This document shows positions 45,208-54,412 of a stretch of 64,000 nt of DNA, piece by piece (position 1 is the first letter of the stretch; the number at the start of each line of letters is the position of its first letter). A model generated the notes under the pieces. It was not told where the DNA came from, made no database searches, and saw only the letters and a list, made by a program, of their open reading frames with translations. Origin of the DNA: Spirosoma oryzae (GTDB taxonomy: Bacteria > Bacteroidota > Bacteroidia > Cytophagales > Spirosomataceae). The stretch covers positions 124,001 to 188,000 of the forward strand of contig NZ_PVTE01000002.1 in assembly GCF_003002825.1 (NCBI RefSeq). The letters run 5' to 3'. A program made the translations under genes and the position numbers.

Positions 45208-45843
45208 CTAGCCCAGTTTCTTGGCCGGATTACCGAATACGGTAGCATTAGCGTCAACATTCTCCACGACTACCGACCCGGCTCCAATCCGCGCGTTTTT
45301 GCCAATCGTTACGCCAGATACAATAACGGCTCCGCTCCCGACAAACGCGCCTTCTTCGATCGTTACACCACTGTTGACGACGCAGCCTGCTCCGATCTGG
45401 ACAAAATCGCCTAGTTTGGCCTGCGTGTCGATCAGCGAGCCAGCCAGAATCAGGCAGTGCTGCCCTACTTCGGCGTAAGGATTGACCACAGCCCGGGCTG
45501 CAATCAGATTGCCATGCCCGATGGTTGCCATCGCCGACACCACCGCCGTGTCGTGAATCGCGTTGACGGGCTGCACCTTCCGGCGTTCGTTCAGCATTTT
45601 CACCAGCCGTTTGCGCACGCGGCCATCGCTGATAGCAACGAACCCTTCGCACTTCTGGCCAATCAGTTTTAAATACCCATCGTCGTCGGTATCGCCCAAC
45701 ACGGTGATATCGCCAAACTCTTTACCGTGTAGTTCGGCGTTGTCGTCGAGCAGGCCGTATACAACTACATTATTACGCTGGAATAGGTCGAGAGCCGTCA
45801 GACCCAGGCTTCCGGCACCGAATATCAATACAGGGTTTTCCAT
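45208..45843 (-). CDS. NeuD/PglD-type sugar O- or N-acyltransferase
   Basis: A 211-residue protein with an N-terminal nucleotide-sugar-like binding part (VLIFGAGSLGLTALDLF) and a left-handed parallel beta-helix of hexapeptide repeats (VGQHCLILAGSLIDTQAKLG, ending VFGNPAKKLG). Members transfer acetyl or other acyl groups to amino sugars in glycan synthesis. Convergent with the kinase gene. Confidence 0.85.
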   Translation of the reverse strand: MENPVLIFGAGSLGLTALDLFQRNNVVVYGLLDDNAELHGKEFGDITVLGDTDDDGYLKLIGQKCEGFVAISDGRVRKRLVKMLNERRKVQPVNAIHDTAVVSAMATIGHGNLIAARAVVNPYAEVGQHCLILAGSLIDTQAKLGDFVQIGAGCVVNSGVTIEEGAFVGSGAVIVSGVTIGKNARIGAGSVVVENVDANATVFGNPAKKLG

Positions 45844-45954
45844 TTATTTATCGAGTGGTATTTTTCTGTAACCAACTGACCACAAGGAGGAAAAGTTGGC
45901 AATTTGGTAACATACGCATAAAACGCACGTCACATTGGCTGGGTAGCTTCGTCC

Positions 45955-46785
45955 ATGAAATCTGGTACGCAGTTCCGCACTATTGTTCTCTCTGATATTC
46001 ACCTTGGCACTGCTGGCTCAAAGGCTAAGGAAGCCACTGAATTCTTACGCAACTATTCCTGTCAACGACTTATCCTCAACGGGGATATTATCGATGGCTG
46101 GCAGTTGAAGCAGTACGGTACGTGGAAGAAAAAACACACCGCTTTTTTTAAAACGGTTTTAAAGCAAATCGTTCACTACGATACCAAAGTTATCTACCTG
46201 CGGGGTAACCACGACGACTTTCTCGATCAGGTGATGCCCCTACGGGTTGGGAAGAACTTCTCGATTCGTAAAGATTATACGCTTACGTCAGGCCACCGCC
46301 GGTTTTACGTAACCCACGGCGATGTATTTGATTCCATCACGTCGCACATGAAGTGGCTGGCTTACCTGGGCGACATTGGCTACACGTTTCTGCTGTGGGT
46401 GAACAAGTTTTACAATCAGTATCGCCGTTGGCAGGGCAAGCCGTACTATTCGCTCTCGCAGCAGGTGAAGTCGCGGATCAAAAAGGCGGTTAGCTATATC
46501 TCCGATTACGAACAGAAACTAACCGAACTGGCCCGTGCCCGTGGTTGCGACGGGGTCATCTGTGGACACATTCACCAACCCGCCATTCGCGACTTCGACG
46601 GAATTTCGTACATGAATTCCGGCGACTGGGTTGAATCACTGAGTGCGCTGGTGGAAGACCATACCGGCAACTGGAGCCTGCTGTACTACACCTCCGATTT
46701 ATCGTCGGACGACGAGGGAGCCGTAGAAAAGGAATCCAGCAAACTTGCCCGGAAGGCCGACGGCGAGGGCTCATTCGTTGCGTAA
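45955..46785 (+). CDS. LpxH-like UDP-2,3-diacylglucosamine diphosphatase family
   Basis: A 276-residue calcineurin-like phosphoesterase. Metal ligands are in SDIHLG, NGDIIDGW, GNHDDF, THGDVF and GHIHQP, the set shared with LpxH, which cleaves UDP-2,3-diacylglucosamine in lipid A synthesis. It may be the lipid A enzyme, but related proteins act on other substrates. The glycosyltransferase gene follows 35 bases later. Confidence 0.8.
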   Translation: MKSGTQFRTIVLSDIHLGTAGSKAKEATEFLRNYSCQRLILNGDIIDGWQLKQYGTWKKKHTAFFKTVLKQIVHYDTKVIYLRGNHDDFLDQVMPLRVGKNFSIRKDYTLTSGHRRFYVTHGDVFDSITSHMKWLAYLGDIGYTFLLWVNKFYNQYRRWQGKPYYSLSQQVKSRIKKAVSYISDYEQKLTELARARGCDGVICGHIHQPAIRDFDGISYMNSGDWVESLSALVEDHTGNWSLLYYTSDLSSDDEGAVEKESSKLARKADGEGSFVA

Positions 46786-46820
46786 CCTGTTTATCTTTAC
46801 TTAATCAATTGGCAGTTGCC

Positions 46821-47966
46821 ATGCGCGTTTTATTCATTGTTCAGGGGGAAGGGCGGGGTCATTTAACGCAGGCACTTTCGTTTGCGCAGCTTCTGCAAAC
46901 GGCCGGCCACGAGGTAACGGGCGCACTCGTCAGTGTGACCGATCAACGAGAGGTACCCTCGTTTTTCCGGGATGCGTTCAGTGCACCGATCACGCCGATC
47001 TTTAGTCCTGGTTTGTTTTACAACCCAGCCACCAACGCGCTGCAACCTACGAAAACGACCTTGTATGCCATCCGGCACCTGGGCGGTCTCTGGCGCAGTT
47101 TACGGCAGGTGTATGACATTATCGAGCAACAGCGGCCCGATGTCGTCATGAATTTCTTCGAGATGCTGGGTGGCCTGACCTATGGCCTGCTCCGACCATC
47201 GGTTCCGATGGTCTGCGTCGCCCATCAGTACATGGCTTTCCACCCGAATTTTCAACGCCCAGTGGGGCAATGGCTCTACCGGCAGGCGTTCCGGCTTAGT
47301 GTTCACATGACCTGTTTTGGTGCCGAGGAAATACTGGCTTTGTCCTTCGACCAACAGCCCGATGCCCCGAATCAGCGCGTGCGTATCGTGCCGCCATTAC
47401 TCCGACAGGAAGTTACCCGGTTAACGCCCGAAGCGGGCGATGCCCTACTGGCTTACGTAACACAACCCGGCCTGCGGTGCGAAGTCGAAAAGGCCCACCG
47501 GCAGCATCCCGATATTCCGATCGACGGTTTCCATGCACAGGCTACCGGCCCCGATCAGGTAGTCGACGAAACGTTGACCTACCATGCGATCAATGGTAAG
47601 CGTTTCCTTGAGTTCATGTCCCGGAGCCGGGCGGTGGTTACGACGGCGGGCTTTGAGTCGGTTTGTGAAGCCGCTTATCTGGGCAAACCGGTATTGATGA
47701 TTCCGCAGCCAAACCACTACGAGCAGGCCTGCAACGCCATCGATGGGCAGCGGGCGGGCGTAGGCGTCGCGGCCGATAAGTTCGACCTGGATCAACTGCT
47801 CGACTACCTGCCGAAATACGACACGTCATTATGCGAGCAGTTCCGTGCCTGGCACGGTCGCGGCTACTTCCTGTTCCTGGCTGCCTTGAACCGGGCGATT
47901 ACACCCCGGCCCCGGCCAACCGGTGGGTTCTTCATGACCCGGATGCGGCAACTGCTACGCTCCTGA
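46821..47966 (+). CDS. MurG/MGT-like glycosyltransferase
   Basis: A 381-residue GT-B-fold protein. Start at the ATG at 46821 rather than the TTG at 46809. The N-terminal FIVQGEGRGHLTQALSFAQL and the donor-site motif TTAGFESVCEAAYLGKPVL match glycosyltransferase family 28-type proteins. Acceptor unknown; neighbouring LpxH-like gene suggests glycolipid synthesis. Its 3' end overlaps the convergent dehydratase gene by 12 bases. Confidence 0.78.
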   Translation: MRVLFIVQGEGRGHLTQALSFAQLLQTAGHEVTGALVSVTDQREVPSFFRDAFSAPITPIFSPGLFYNPATNALQPTKTTLYAIRHLGGLWRSLRQVYDIIEQQRPDVVMNFFEMLGGLTYGLLRPSVPMVCVAHQYMAFHPNFQRPVGQWLYRQAFRLSVHMTCFGAEEILALSFDQQPDAPNQRVRIVPPLLRQEVTRLTPEAGDALLAYVTQPGLRCEVEKAHRQHPDIPIDGFHAQATGPDQVVDETLTYHAINGKRFLEFMSRSRAVVTTAGFESVCEAAYLGKPVLMIPQPNHYEQACNAIDGQRAGVGVAADKFDLDQLLDYLPKYDTSLCEQFRAWHGRGYFLFLAALNRAITPRPRPTGGFFMTRMRQLLRS

Positions 47967-48797
47967 TCCGTACGGAAAGTCGAGTGGATTGGGATAGCGG
48001 AACTGGTAGTCCGTGGCCTGTATTAGTTTATCGGGGCTGATTACTTTATAGGATAGCGGTTTATCGGGTGTTACGAATGTGGGCAGTTCATAGCCGAAGT
48101 CGGCGCAACTCTTCCGGTAGATGGCTTCACGGGTAGGATGCTCAGGTGCCACGGCATTGAACGTGCCTTGCAGCTTATTCGCCAGAATAGTGCTTAACAG
48201 ACCGATCACGTCGTCCCGGTGAATATAGTTGACCGGTACAGTACCCGTATCGATTGTTTTGCCAGCAACGTACTTACCCGGAATACGTTCGTAACCCATC
48301 AGCCCACCACAGCGCAGGATCGTCACCAGTCGCTCCGGTGCTAGTGTCAGCACCTTTTGTTCAGCTTCGACCAAAGCGGGCGCAGCTGACTGCTCCGGTG
48401 TCTGTACGTCATCCTCTACACTTGGCCTGACTGGCTCGGTCTGTTCAGGATAAACAGATGTGGAACTGACGTAAACGACATGCCGGGCTCCCTGTTTTCG
48501 AATCGCGTCGACTAGGTAGCCAATCTGCTGCGGATGAAAAGCATCGCCCTGCATGCCCGCTTTCGGTGGGATGTTGATAACAATAGCATCAGCGCTGACC
48601 AGCTTGGCTACATCAGCGGTCGGTGCCGGCTCGAACCGAACTACCTGCGCATCGATTCCCTGCTTGGCTAACCGGGCTGCTTTCTCCGGCGTCGTCGTAC
48701 TTCCTTTTACGCTAAACCCTTGCTGTTGCAATGACTCCGCCAGTGGCAGCCCAAGCCAGCCCAAGCCAACGATAGCAACTGATTTCTTTTCTGTCAT
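47955..48797 (-). CDS. NAD(P)-binding epimerase/dehydratase (YeeZ-like)
   Basis: A 280-residue extended SDR protein. N-terminal VAIVGLGWLGLPLAESLQQQ is the Rossmann glycine motif; YVSSTSVYPE contains the usual Ser-x-x-x region, and the YxxxK is not obvious, so activity is uncertain. Overlaps the upstream beta-barrel gene by 4 bases (ATGA). Last gene of the sigma-factor operon. Confidence 0.78.
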   Translation of the reverse strand: MTEKKSVAIVGLGWLGLPLAESLQQQGFSVKGSTTTPEKAARLAKQGIDAQVVRFEPAPTADVAKLVSADAIVINIPPKAGMQGDAFHPQQIGYLVDAIRKQGARHVVYVSSTSVYPEQTEPVRPSVEDDVQTPEQSAAPALVEAEQKVLTLAPERLVTILRCGGLMGYERIPGKYVAGKTIDTGTVPVNYIHRDDVIGLLSTILANKLQGTFNAVAPEHPTREAIYRKSCADFGYELPTFVTPDKPLSYKVISPDKLIQATDYQFRYPNPLDFPYGSGA

Positions 48798-49801
48798 AAC
48801 ATAATGCCGAAACTGAGCGAGCGCACATCCGGTCCTTTTCCGTCCTGAAAGAGCGGATTCAGATCGTATTTGACAAACAGGCTCGTTCGTTGCAGACCAA
48901 TATGACCAACCAGTCCGTAACGTAGACTGTTCAGGTAAAAGCTGTTGTGCTCCCGGCTTTTGTCGCCGTTTTCCCGTTTTATTTTCGTGTAGCTATCCAG
49001 CCGGTAGCCAATGAATCCCCCCAGGCCGATATGGAACGTCTTTCGTCCTGACGCACTGTAGAAACTTAGTCGGGGTACAATCGGTGCCTGAACCGCAAAC
49101 GTAGTGAGCTTCGACTTAGCCAGTCGCTCGCTGTAAGGGGCAAACACGACTCCATCGGTCCCCCGACTGGTAACCACGTTGTTGTCGAACATATAATTGC
49201 TCCAGGCGGCTTCTATTCCGTATTGAACACTCAACTTGGCGCGCTTACCATTCACGATTGTCGGACGCTGCCGGAAGTTTACAGCGATATAGCGTGAGCC
49301 AAAAGGCCGTAATTCGTACTGACTTGGCGCGTAGCCCGGCACAGTCGTTCCGGTAAGTAAGGTATTCAGACCAAGCTGAACATCGATACCCCGATCCCAG
49401 CTGTTTCGGTTTCGTTTATTGATGGCCTGCTTGTAATCGCGCCGGTTGCGGGATGAGTCTGAGCGTGTCGTATCGGTATCGTTAATCACGATCATAACGC
49501 CGTCTTTCCGTCGGGTGACAACCAGCAATGTGTCTTTTAGAAATCGATCGCCATCCCGGCTGATAGCCGTCTGACCGTTGGGCACGGAGTCTAGTTTCAT
49601 CCCCATTTCCCGGACGATCTTGTTTAAATCGTAATTGCTTAGCGCCTGAATCCCGGCTTTGTCGGGGGCGTAAATGACCATGCGGGTTCGGTTGGCGAAT
49701 CGGATCACCAGCGAATCGGTTGGCTGCCCCCCTTTCGCCTGGCTACTCGTTCCATACAGGCATAACAGTAAAGCTATAATTGCGTTGACCCGTCCGCTCA
49801 T
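48794..49801 (-). CDS. Exported beta-barrel-like protein of the sigma operon
   Basis: A 335-residue protein with a signal peptide ending SQAKGG and strand-rich C-terminal half (FSFYSASGR-type strands, LNSLRYGLVGHIGLQRTSLF). I read it as an outer-membrane beta-barrel protein of unknown role. It overlaps the anti-sigma-like gene by 4 bases, so it may be a signal receiver or target of the envelope stress pathway. Confidence 0.6.
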   Translation of the reverse strand: MSGRVNAIIALLLCLYGTSSQAKGGQPTDSLVIRFANRTRMVIYAPDKAGIQALSNYDLNKIVREMGMKLDSVPNGQTAISRDGDRFLKDTLLVVTRRKDGVMIVINDTDTTRSDSSRNRRDYKQAINKRNRNSWDRGIDVQLGLNTLLTGTTVPGYAPSQYELRPFGSRYIAVNFRQRPTIVNGKRAKLSVQYGIEAAWSNYMFDNNVVTSRGTDGVVFAPYSERLAKSKLTTFAVQAPIVPRLSFYSASGRKTFHIGLGGFIGYRLDSYTKIKRENGDKSREHNSFYLNSLRYGLVGHIGLQRTSLFVKYDLNPLFQDGKGPDVRSLSFGIML

Positions 49802-50649
49802 TGCTTGGTTTGTTTGTCTTTTTCCAGCCGTTGTTTGATTCCTTTATAAGCCCGACTTAACAACCCGCTTTCATCCGTGTGATCTTCTTTTCGGGCTACA
49901 TCGTCGTCCTGCTTGAGCCGCTTCACCTGTTGCCAGAAGGTCGCTTTCGCTTCTTTCGACGAACTTGCTGCTAACACGGGCATGTTGTTGACTACCGACG
50001 CAGCGGTCTGCCGGGCAGCAACCAACGCTTCAGGTTCTTCAATCGTTACGACCAACACCCGCTCGGCGGGCTTTACAGGCGCGGTGGATGTCGCTTTCGT
50101 TGTCGCTACCGCTTCTGTTGCCGATTTAGCCACGACCGGTGTCGTCATTTCAGGTTGCGTTTCTTTCGGACTGGCCACCTTACCGGCAATCAACTGCTTA
50201 TTTACCGACGGCTCAACCGCATCAGTCTTCGGCTGCGTCGGCTTTACCGATCGGCCTTGTTCTGACGTAATAGTGTTTGCTGTCTGAGCTACCTGTGTTG
50301 CTTTGTCCACTGTCGCGTTTTCAGCAAGTCCTTTGTTCTCGTAGTTTGCCGGCTTTTCGGATTGTTGCTTCTGAATAGCTACGGCCTGCCCTGAGCCGGT
50401 TACCAGACTACCAGACTTATCACCGGTGTAAAGCCATCCCATTAAAAAAGCAATCGCAACGCAGGCCGCAACGGCTATTTGTAAGGTAGGATTCCGCCAC
50501 ATAACCATCCGTGGTTGTTCCTGACCACTCTGCATACGCTGCTGCAACCGGGCAAAGCTGTCCGGTGAGGGGGGGCGTTCCAGCTTACCCAGCTTGCGGG
50601 CAAACAGCTCATCAAGAGGATTTTTTTCGAAGTTTTGTTGCTTGTCCAT
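49798..50649 (-). CDS. Anti-sigma factor-like membrane protein
   Basis: A 283-residue protein starting MDKQQNFEKNPLDELFARKL. One membrane helix at about residues 50-70 (IAVAACVAIAFLMGWLY), cytosolic N-terminus with LERPPSPDSFARLQQRM, and a long low-complexity Lys/Thr/Ala-rich periplasmic tail. Start chosen at 50649, which overlaps the sigma gene by 38 bases. Topology and position fit an anti-sigma factor; no zinc-binding motif is visible. Confidence 0.65.
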   Translation of the reverse strand: MDKQQNFEKNPLDELFARKLGKLERPPSPDSFARLQQRMQSGQEQPRMVMWRNPTLQIAVAACVAIAFLMGWLYTGDKSGSLVTGSGQAVAIQKQQSEKPANYENKGLAENATVDKATQVAQTANTITSEQGRSVKPTQPKTDAVEPSVNKQLIAGKVASPKETQPEMTTPVVAKSATEAVATTKATSTAPVKPAERVLVVTIEEPEALVAARQTAASVVNNMPVLAASSSKEAKATFWQQVKRLKQDDDVARKEDHTDESGLLSRAYKGIKQRLEKDKQTKQ

Positions 50650-51211
50650 TCGTTTGTTGTTCTTGTTCCGCTTTCGCAATAGTGGCTTGAAGAATAGCCC
50701 TGGCCCGACTAAGCTGCGACTTCGACGTTCCCTCCGATATACCCAGTAACTCCGCAATTTCTGCGTGATTATACCCTTCGATGGCGTAGAGGTTAAACAC
50801 CGTTCGATACCCGTCTGGCAGTTGATTGACCATCCGCAGCAACTCATTTTCGTGGATGGCGGTGTCGGCCCATGCATAGTCAGGCTCGACGGTTACATCA
50901 TCGATGGGAATTTCCTGACGCCATTGCTTATTCTTGCGCAAAAACATTAGCGACTCAGTAACCATAACGCGCCGAATCCAGCCCTCGAAACTGCCATCTT
51001 CACGAAACTGGCTGATTTTTTCAAAAACGCGCATGAAGCCGTCGATCATGACCTCCTCCGCATCGTCGCGATTAGCGCAGTAACGCATACACACCGCCAG
51101 CATCCGGCCTGAAAACCGCTCGTACGCCACCTTGTGCGCCCGACTTTCTCCGCGCCTGAGCGCAGCGATAAGTTGAGTTTCGGTCGTGAAAAACGGTATA
51201 AGTCGAAGCAT
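50612..51211 (-). CDS. ECF-type RNA polymerase sigma factor
   Basis: A 199-residue sigma-70-family factor. Region 2 includes CMRYCANRDDAEEVMIDGFM and FREDGSFEGWIRRVMVTESL, and region 4 holds the helix-turn-helix YNHAEIAELLGISEGTSKSQ followed by LSRARAIL. First gene of a four-gene operon with overlapping ends; the membrane protein that follows is a likely anti-sigma. Confidence 0.9.
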   Translation of the reverse strand: MLRLIPFFTTETQLIAALRRGESRAHKVAYERFSGRMLAVCMRYCANRDDAEEVMIDGFMRVFEKISQFREDGSFEGWIRRVMVTESLMFLRKNKQWRQEIPIDDVTVEPDYAWADTAIHENELLRMVNQLPDGYRTVFNLYAIEGYNHAEIAELLGISEGTSKSQLSRARAILQATIAKAEQEQQTNGQATKLRKKSS

Positions 51212-51283
51212 GTGGTTACCCTATTTACCCACAAGATGCAACGCAAGCCGACGAAGGTTGCACGGCTGTCAAACTTTTTCGAA

Positions 51284-51312
51284 TAAAAAAAGGACTCTAG
51301 CTACTAGAGTCC
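51284..51312 (-). terminator. Intrinsic terminator of the respiratory operon
   Basis: GGACTCTAG (51292-51300) pairs with CTAGAGTCC (51304-51312) over a 3-base loop; on the minus strand it is followed by a run of seven T. The TAG stop of the DUF983 gene lies inside the stem. Confidence 0.9.
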
Positions 51313-51681
51313 CGGTTGGTACTTGATTCCGGCTACGTAGTGTAGCCATATTACGCGTGATAGTCGAAAGTTAATCGGTGCAATCAGCACCATCACCGGT
51401 GCCACCACAGCAGCATAAACCCAGCCCTCAGGGTCATCAGCTAGGTAAAAGAGAAGAAATCCGATCAATAGGGCAACGCCCCCCGAAATAGCATAACTTA
51501 CGTACATCGCCCCGACAAAATAGCCGGGTTCTATCTCGTACCGTAGCCCACAATGCGGGCAGTGTTCGTACATGTCATCGAATCCGCGTGGCGAATAGAA
51601 GGGTTTACAGAAAATCTTCCCTTGTCTACATCGAGGACATAACCCGTTTGACACGGCCTGCAATTTCGAGACGTTTTCCAT
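51304..51681 (-). CDS. DUF983 membrane protein
   Basis: A 125-residue protein with two zinc-ribbon-like CxxC pairs (CPRCRQG and CPHCGLRYE) and two or three membrane helices. DUF983 proteins are regularly found with cytochrome oxidase genes and are presumed to help its assembly. It overlaps the preceding CxxC gene by 56 bases. Confidence 0.8.
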   Translation of the reverse strand: MENVSKLQAVSNGLCPRCRQGKIFCKPFYSPRGFDDMYEHCPHCGLRYEIEPGYFVGAMYVSYAISGGVALLIGFLLFYLADDPEGWVYAAVVAPVMVLIAPINFRLSRVIWLHYVAGIKYQPGL

Positions 51682-51907
51682 GTTCGCGTTTACTATTCCG
51701 ATACCACATGTACCCGATCACGGTTACAATCAGATAGGGTGCGGCAAGCAGATACATAATGCCAATATTGAGCTGCGAAGCTACTACGCTCCGCCCGTTG
51801 CTGACCGTGCTTTCAACCGTCCCCCGACACATAGCACACTGTGCCAGCAGATCAGAGTGAGCAGCAACCAGCAACAATATAACCAGTGCAACTGTCCAGC
51901 GTTTCAT
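51626..51907 (-). CDS. Small CxxC membrane protein
   Basis: A 93-residue protein with a signal peptide, a CAMC motif just after cleavage (LAQCAMCRGTVES) and one membrane helix (IGIMYLLAAPYLIVTVIGYM). Possible heme or copper handling in oxidase assembly by context. It overlaps DUF983 by 56 bases in another frame. Confidence 0.65.
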   Translation of the reverse strand: MKRWTVALVILLLVAAHSDLLAQCAMCRGTVESTVSNGRSVVASQLNIGIMYLLAAPYLIVTVIGYMWYRNSKREHGKRLEIAGRVKRVMSSM

Positions 51908-51917
51908 AATACGTGAA

Positions 51918-52460
51918 TTAATGTAGGTAATAAGGCCGAATCATAAAATAAACGACGACACCCGTAATACTGACGTACAGCCAGATTGGAAATGCCCATT
52001 TGACCGCTTTCACGTGTTGGGCAAACTGTCCGCTCAACGCGAAGTACACGGCCCGCAGTACAAACCACACGACAACGACAGACAGAACGATGTGCGAAAC
52101 AAGCAGGAAATAATATACTGGGCGCAACCAGCCCTGTCCGCCAAACGAGGTCGATTCGTTTGTCAGGTGGTACAGTACGTAGCTAACCAAAAACAATGAA
52201 CCGAGTCCAAAGGCGGCAAGCATCGTTCTCCGGTGTGCAGCTACGTTCTTCTGTTTTATAAAATACAAGCCTAGAATTAGCAGTACAGCCGTAATCGAAT
52301 TGATAACCGCATTCAGATGCGTCAGGTAGGTTGTCCAATGACCCAGATCTACCTTCTGCCGGACGCCGAGAAGCACAGCGACAGCCACTGGTATAGCAAT
52401 AGACAGCACATTAATGAGCCGATTTGCCTTCTTCTCCTGTACTGGTTGTAGCGTTTCCAT
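51918..52460 (-). CDS. DUF420 membrane protein
   Basis: A 180-residue protein with five hydrophobic helices and conserved histidines (YLTHLNAVINS, LYHLTNEST, SHIVLSV). DUF420 members, such as CtaM-type proteins, assist assembly of heme-copper oxidases. It starts 9 bases after the SCO gene. Confidence 0.83.
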   Translation of the reverse strand: METLQPVQEKKANRLINVLSIAIPVAVAVLLGVRQKVDLGHWTTYLTHLNAVINSITAVLLILGLYFIKQKNVAAHRRTMLAAFGLGSLFLVSYVLYHLTNESTSFGGQGWLRPVYYFLLVSHIVLSVVVVWFVLRAVYFALSGQFAQHVKAVKWAFPIWLYVSITGVVVYFMIRPYYLH

Positions 52461-52469
52461 TTGATGAAC

Positions 52470-53180
52470 TTATTCCTTGCTGTATATATCCAGTAGGACC
52501 CTGATTTCCAAGACCAATCGATCTACATCTTCTTTGTCCGTACCGTCGTAAAAGCCACGGACAATCCCATCCTTGTCTACTAAAACCAACTTTTCGCTGT
52601 GAATAAAAGTTTCGTCGGGTTTACCAGCCTTCACGCCGGCGTCAACAGCTGGTAGATAGAATCCGGTCATGGCCAGATTATAAATGTCAGCTTTCTTTCC
52701 AGTCAGGAAATACCACTTGTTCGGTATGGCATCATACCGTTGCGCATACTCCTTCAGTTTAGCAGGATTATCGTGTTCAGGATCGACGGAGAACGACAAA
52801 AACTTGACAGTAGTCTTGTCCCGGAAAATATCCTGCACCCGCGTAAGCTGCGAAGAAATTTTTGGGCATATCGTTCCGCAACGCGTAAAAAAGAAATCAG
52901 CAACGTATAGCTTTCCCGCTACGATAGACTGAGTAACCGTATCCCCATTCTGATCGATCAACTTAAAAGGCGGAATCCGGTGGTAAAGCGTGTCGGTAAC
53001 CTCGCTCCCATCGGCCAACTTGACCGTACCGATTTTAGCCCCCCCTGCCATCGAGTCGATAAGCGGTAGATAACGCGGTAGGACGTAATGGTTTTGGGTA
53101 GCAAACCGCAGAAATAGATACAGCAAAGCCGGGACTACCAGCGTTGCAACTAGTATCCCGGCTTTCATTTTCTTTGACAT
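52470..53180 (-). CDS. SCO1/SenC family copper chaperone
   Basis: A 236-residue membrane-anchored thioredoxin-fold protein. The copper-binding CxxxC is in TRCGTICPKI, and the distal histidine in DETFIHSEKLVL. It delivers copper to the CuA centre of subunit II encoded upstream. Start at 53180 chosen. Confidence 0.92.
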   Translation of the reverse strand: MSKKMKAGILVATLVVPALLYLFLRFATQNHYVLPRYLPLIDSMAGGAKIGTVKLADGSEVTDTLYHRIPPFKLIDQNGDTVTQSIVAGKLYVADFFFTRCGTICPKISSQLTRVQDIFRDKTTVKFLSFSVDPEHDNPAKLKEYAQRYDAIPNKWYFLTGKKADIYNLAMTGFYLPAVDAGVKAGKPDETFIHSEKLVLVDKDGIVRGFYDGTDKEDVDRLVLEIRVLLDIYSKE

Positions 53181-53252
53181 AACTATGGTACTATCTAGTG
53201 TCGATACCAAGATGAGTACTGAGTCATCTTCTTATCTACAACCAAAATCAGC

Positions 53253-53579
53253 TTACCAACGATCCACGAAGATGGCAGCTCCTTCGTTGAGCAGAGCGAC
53301 CAGCAGCCAGATCACAAAGATTATTGGTACTACGATTGCCCAGATCAAGCTCTTCACTTCGTGCTTCAAGTGCATGAACTCACCGACAATGTAGAACGCT
53401 TTTATCAACGTCATGATTACGAAGATTGACGTCCGAAAACCGCCAGGCTTCATGAAATAAGCCAGTGTAAATTCAACAGCTGTAATTGCTGCCAAGATCC
53501 AGAACGTCCGCCAGATTACGCCCGTGTTAGCGGGTGGTATTTCGTGCAAATGCTCAGTTGCCTGTTCGTGCGATGCCAT
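53253..53579 (-). CDS. Cytochrome c oxidase subunit IV
   Basis: A 108-residue protein with three membrane helices (WILAAITAVEFTLAYFM, IFVIMTLIKAFYIVGEFMHL, IWAIVVPIIFVIWLLVALL), typical of the bacterial subunit IV family. Start at 53579. Lies after the subunit III gene. Confidence 0.88.
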   Translation of the reverse strand: MASHEQATEHLHEIPPANTGVIWRTFWILAAITAVEFTLAYFMKPGGFRTSIFVIMTLIKAFYIVGEFMHLKHEVKSLIWAIVVPIIFVIWLLVALLNEGAAIFVDRW

Positions 53580-53599
53580 ATCAGTAGGTAATAAAGACG

Positions 53600-54397
53600 T
53601 TATACGAGATAGAAGAAGGTGAACACAAATACCCACACCAGATCGACAAAGTGCCAGTATAGACCTACTTTCTCGACCATTTCGTAGTGGCCACGACGTT
53701 CATATAAGCCCGTTGCTGCCCGGTAGAAGATCAGAATGTTCAGGACTACACCACTGAAGACGTGCGTGCCGTGGAAACCGGTAATGAAGAAGAACAAGTC
53801 TGCAAAAGCCGGAGGGCCGTATTGGTTCTCTACCAGGTTAGCGCCAAAAATAGTCCGCTGAATCGTCTGACCATTTACGATTTCACTGATGACCGTCCCC
53901 GTTTCCGTACCATGGATAAAGTGCGACCACTCCCACGCCTGGCTCCCCAGAAAGGTGAATCCACCCAGGATTGTCCACAACATATACTTCTCAACGTCTT
54001 TCCGGTCCATCCGATGACCTGCTTCGACAGCAAGCACCATCGTCACGCTGCTAAAGATCAGGATGAAGGTCATGATACCTACGAAAATCAGCGGCAGGTC
54101 GATACCATGTAAGAAAGGTACAGCATTGTACACTTCTTCGGGCGTTGGCCAGTACTGATTTGAAAATTGGAACACCTCGCCATCGACAGCAGGGTCCCAA
54201 GCAGGATAGCTATACCGGATCAGACCGTACGTAACCAACAGGGCTGAGAACGTGAATGTGTCTGAAATCAGGAAGAACCACATCATGAGCTTGCCATAGC
54301 TCGCTCGCATAGGTTCAACCCCACCCATCCAGGATTTCTTATCGAACACGGCGTCCGATTCGGTTGTCAGAGGTTCATGGGTTGCGGTAGCCGCCAT
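53600..54397 (-). CDS. ctaE: Cytochrome c oxidase subunit III
   Basis: A 265-residue subunit III with about seven membrane helices. Conserved features are FHGTHVFSGVVLNI and the C-terminal GLYWHFVDLVWVFVFTFFYL. It stabilises subunit I and its proton uptake. A second subunit III-like gene lies immediately upstream. Confidence 0.93.
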   Translation of the reverse strand: MAATATHEPLTTESDAVFDKKSWMGGVEPMRASYGKLMMWFFLISDTFTFSALLVTYGLIRYSYPAWDPAVDGEVFQFSNQYWPTPEEVYNAVPFLHGIDLPLIFVGIMTFILIFSSVTMVLAVEAGHRMDRKDVEKYMLWTILGGFTFLGSQAWEWSHFIHGTETGTVISEIVNGQTIQRTIFGANLVENQYGPPAFADLFFFITGFHGTHVFSGVVLNILIFYRAATGLYERRGHYEMVEKVGLYWHFVDLVWVFVFTFFYLV

Positions 54398-54412
54398 ACC
54401 TTTAAACGATTA

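Noticed and set aside
49798-50877. 359-codon frame starting upstream inside the sigma factor gene
   Set aside because: The first 76 codons overlap the sigma gene and look like a shadow; the start at 50649 gives the protein with a proper N-terminus.
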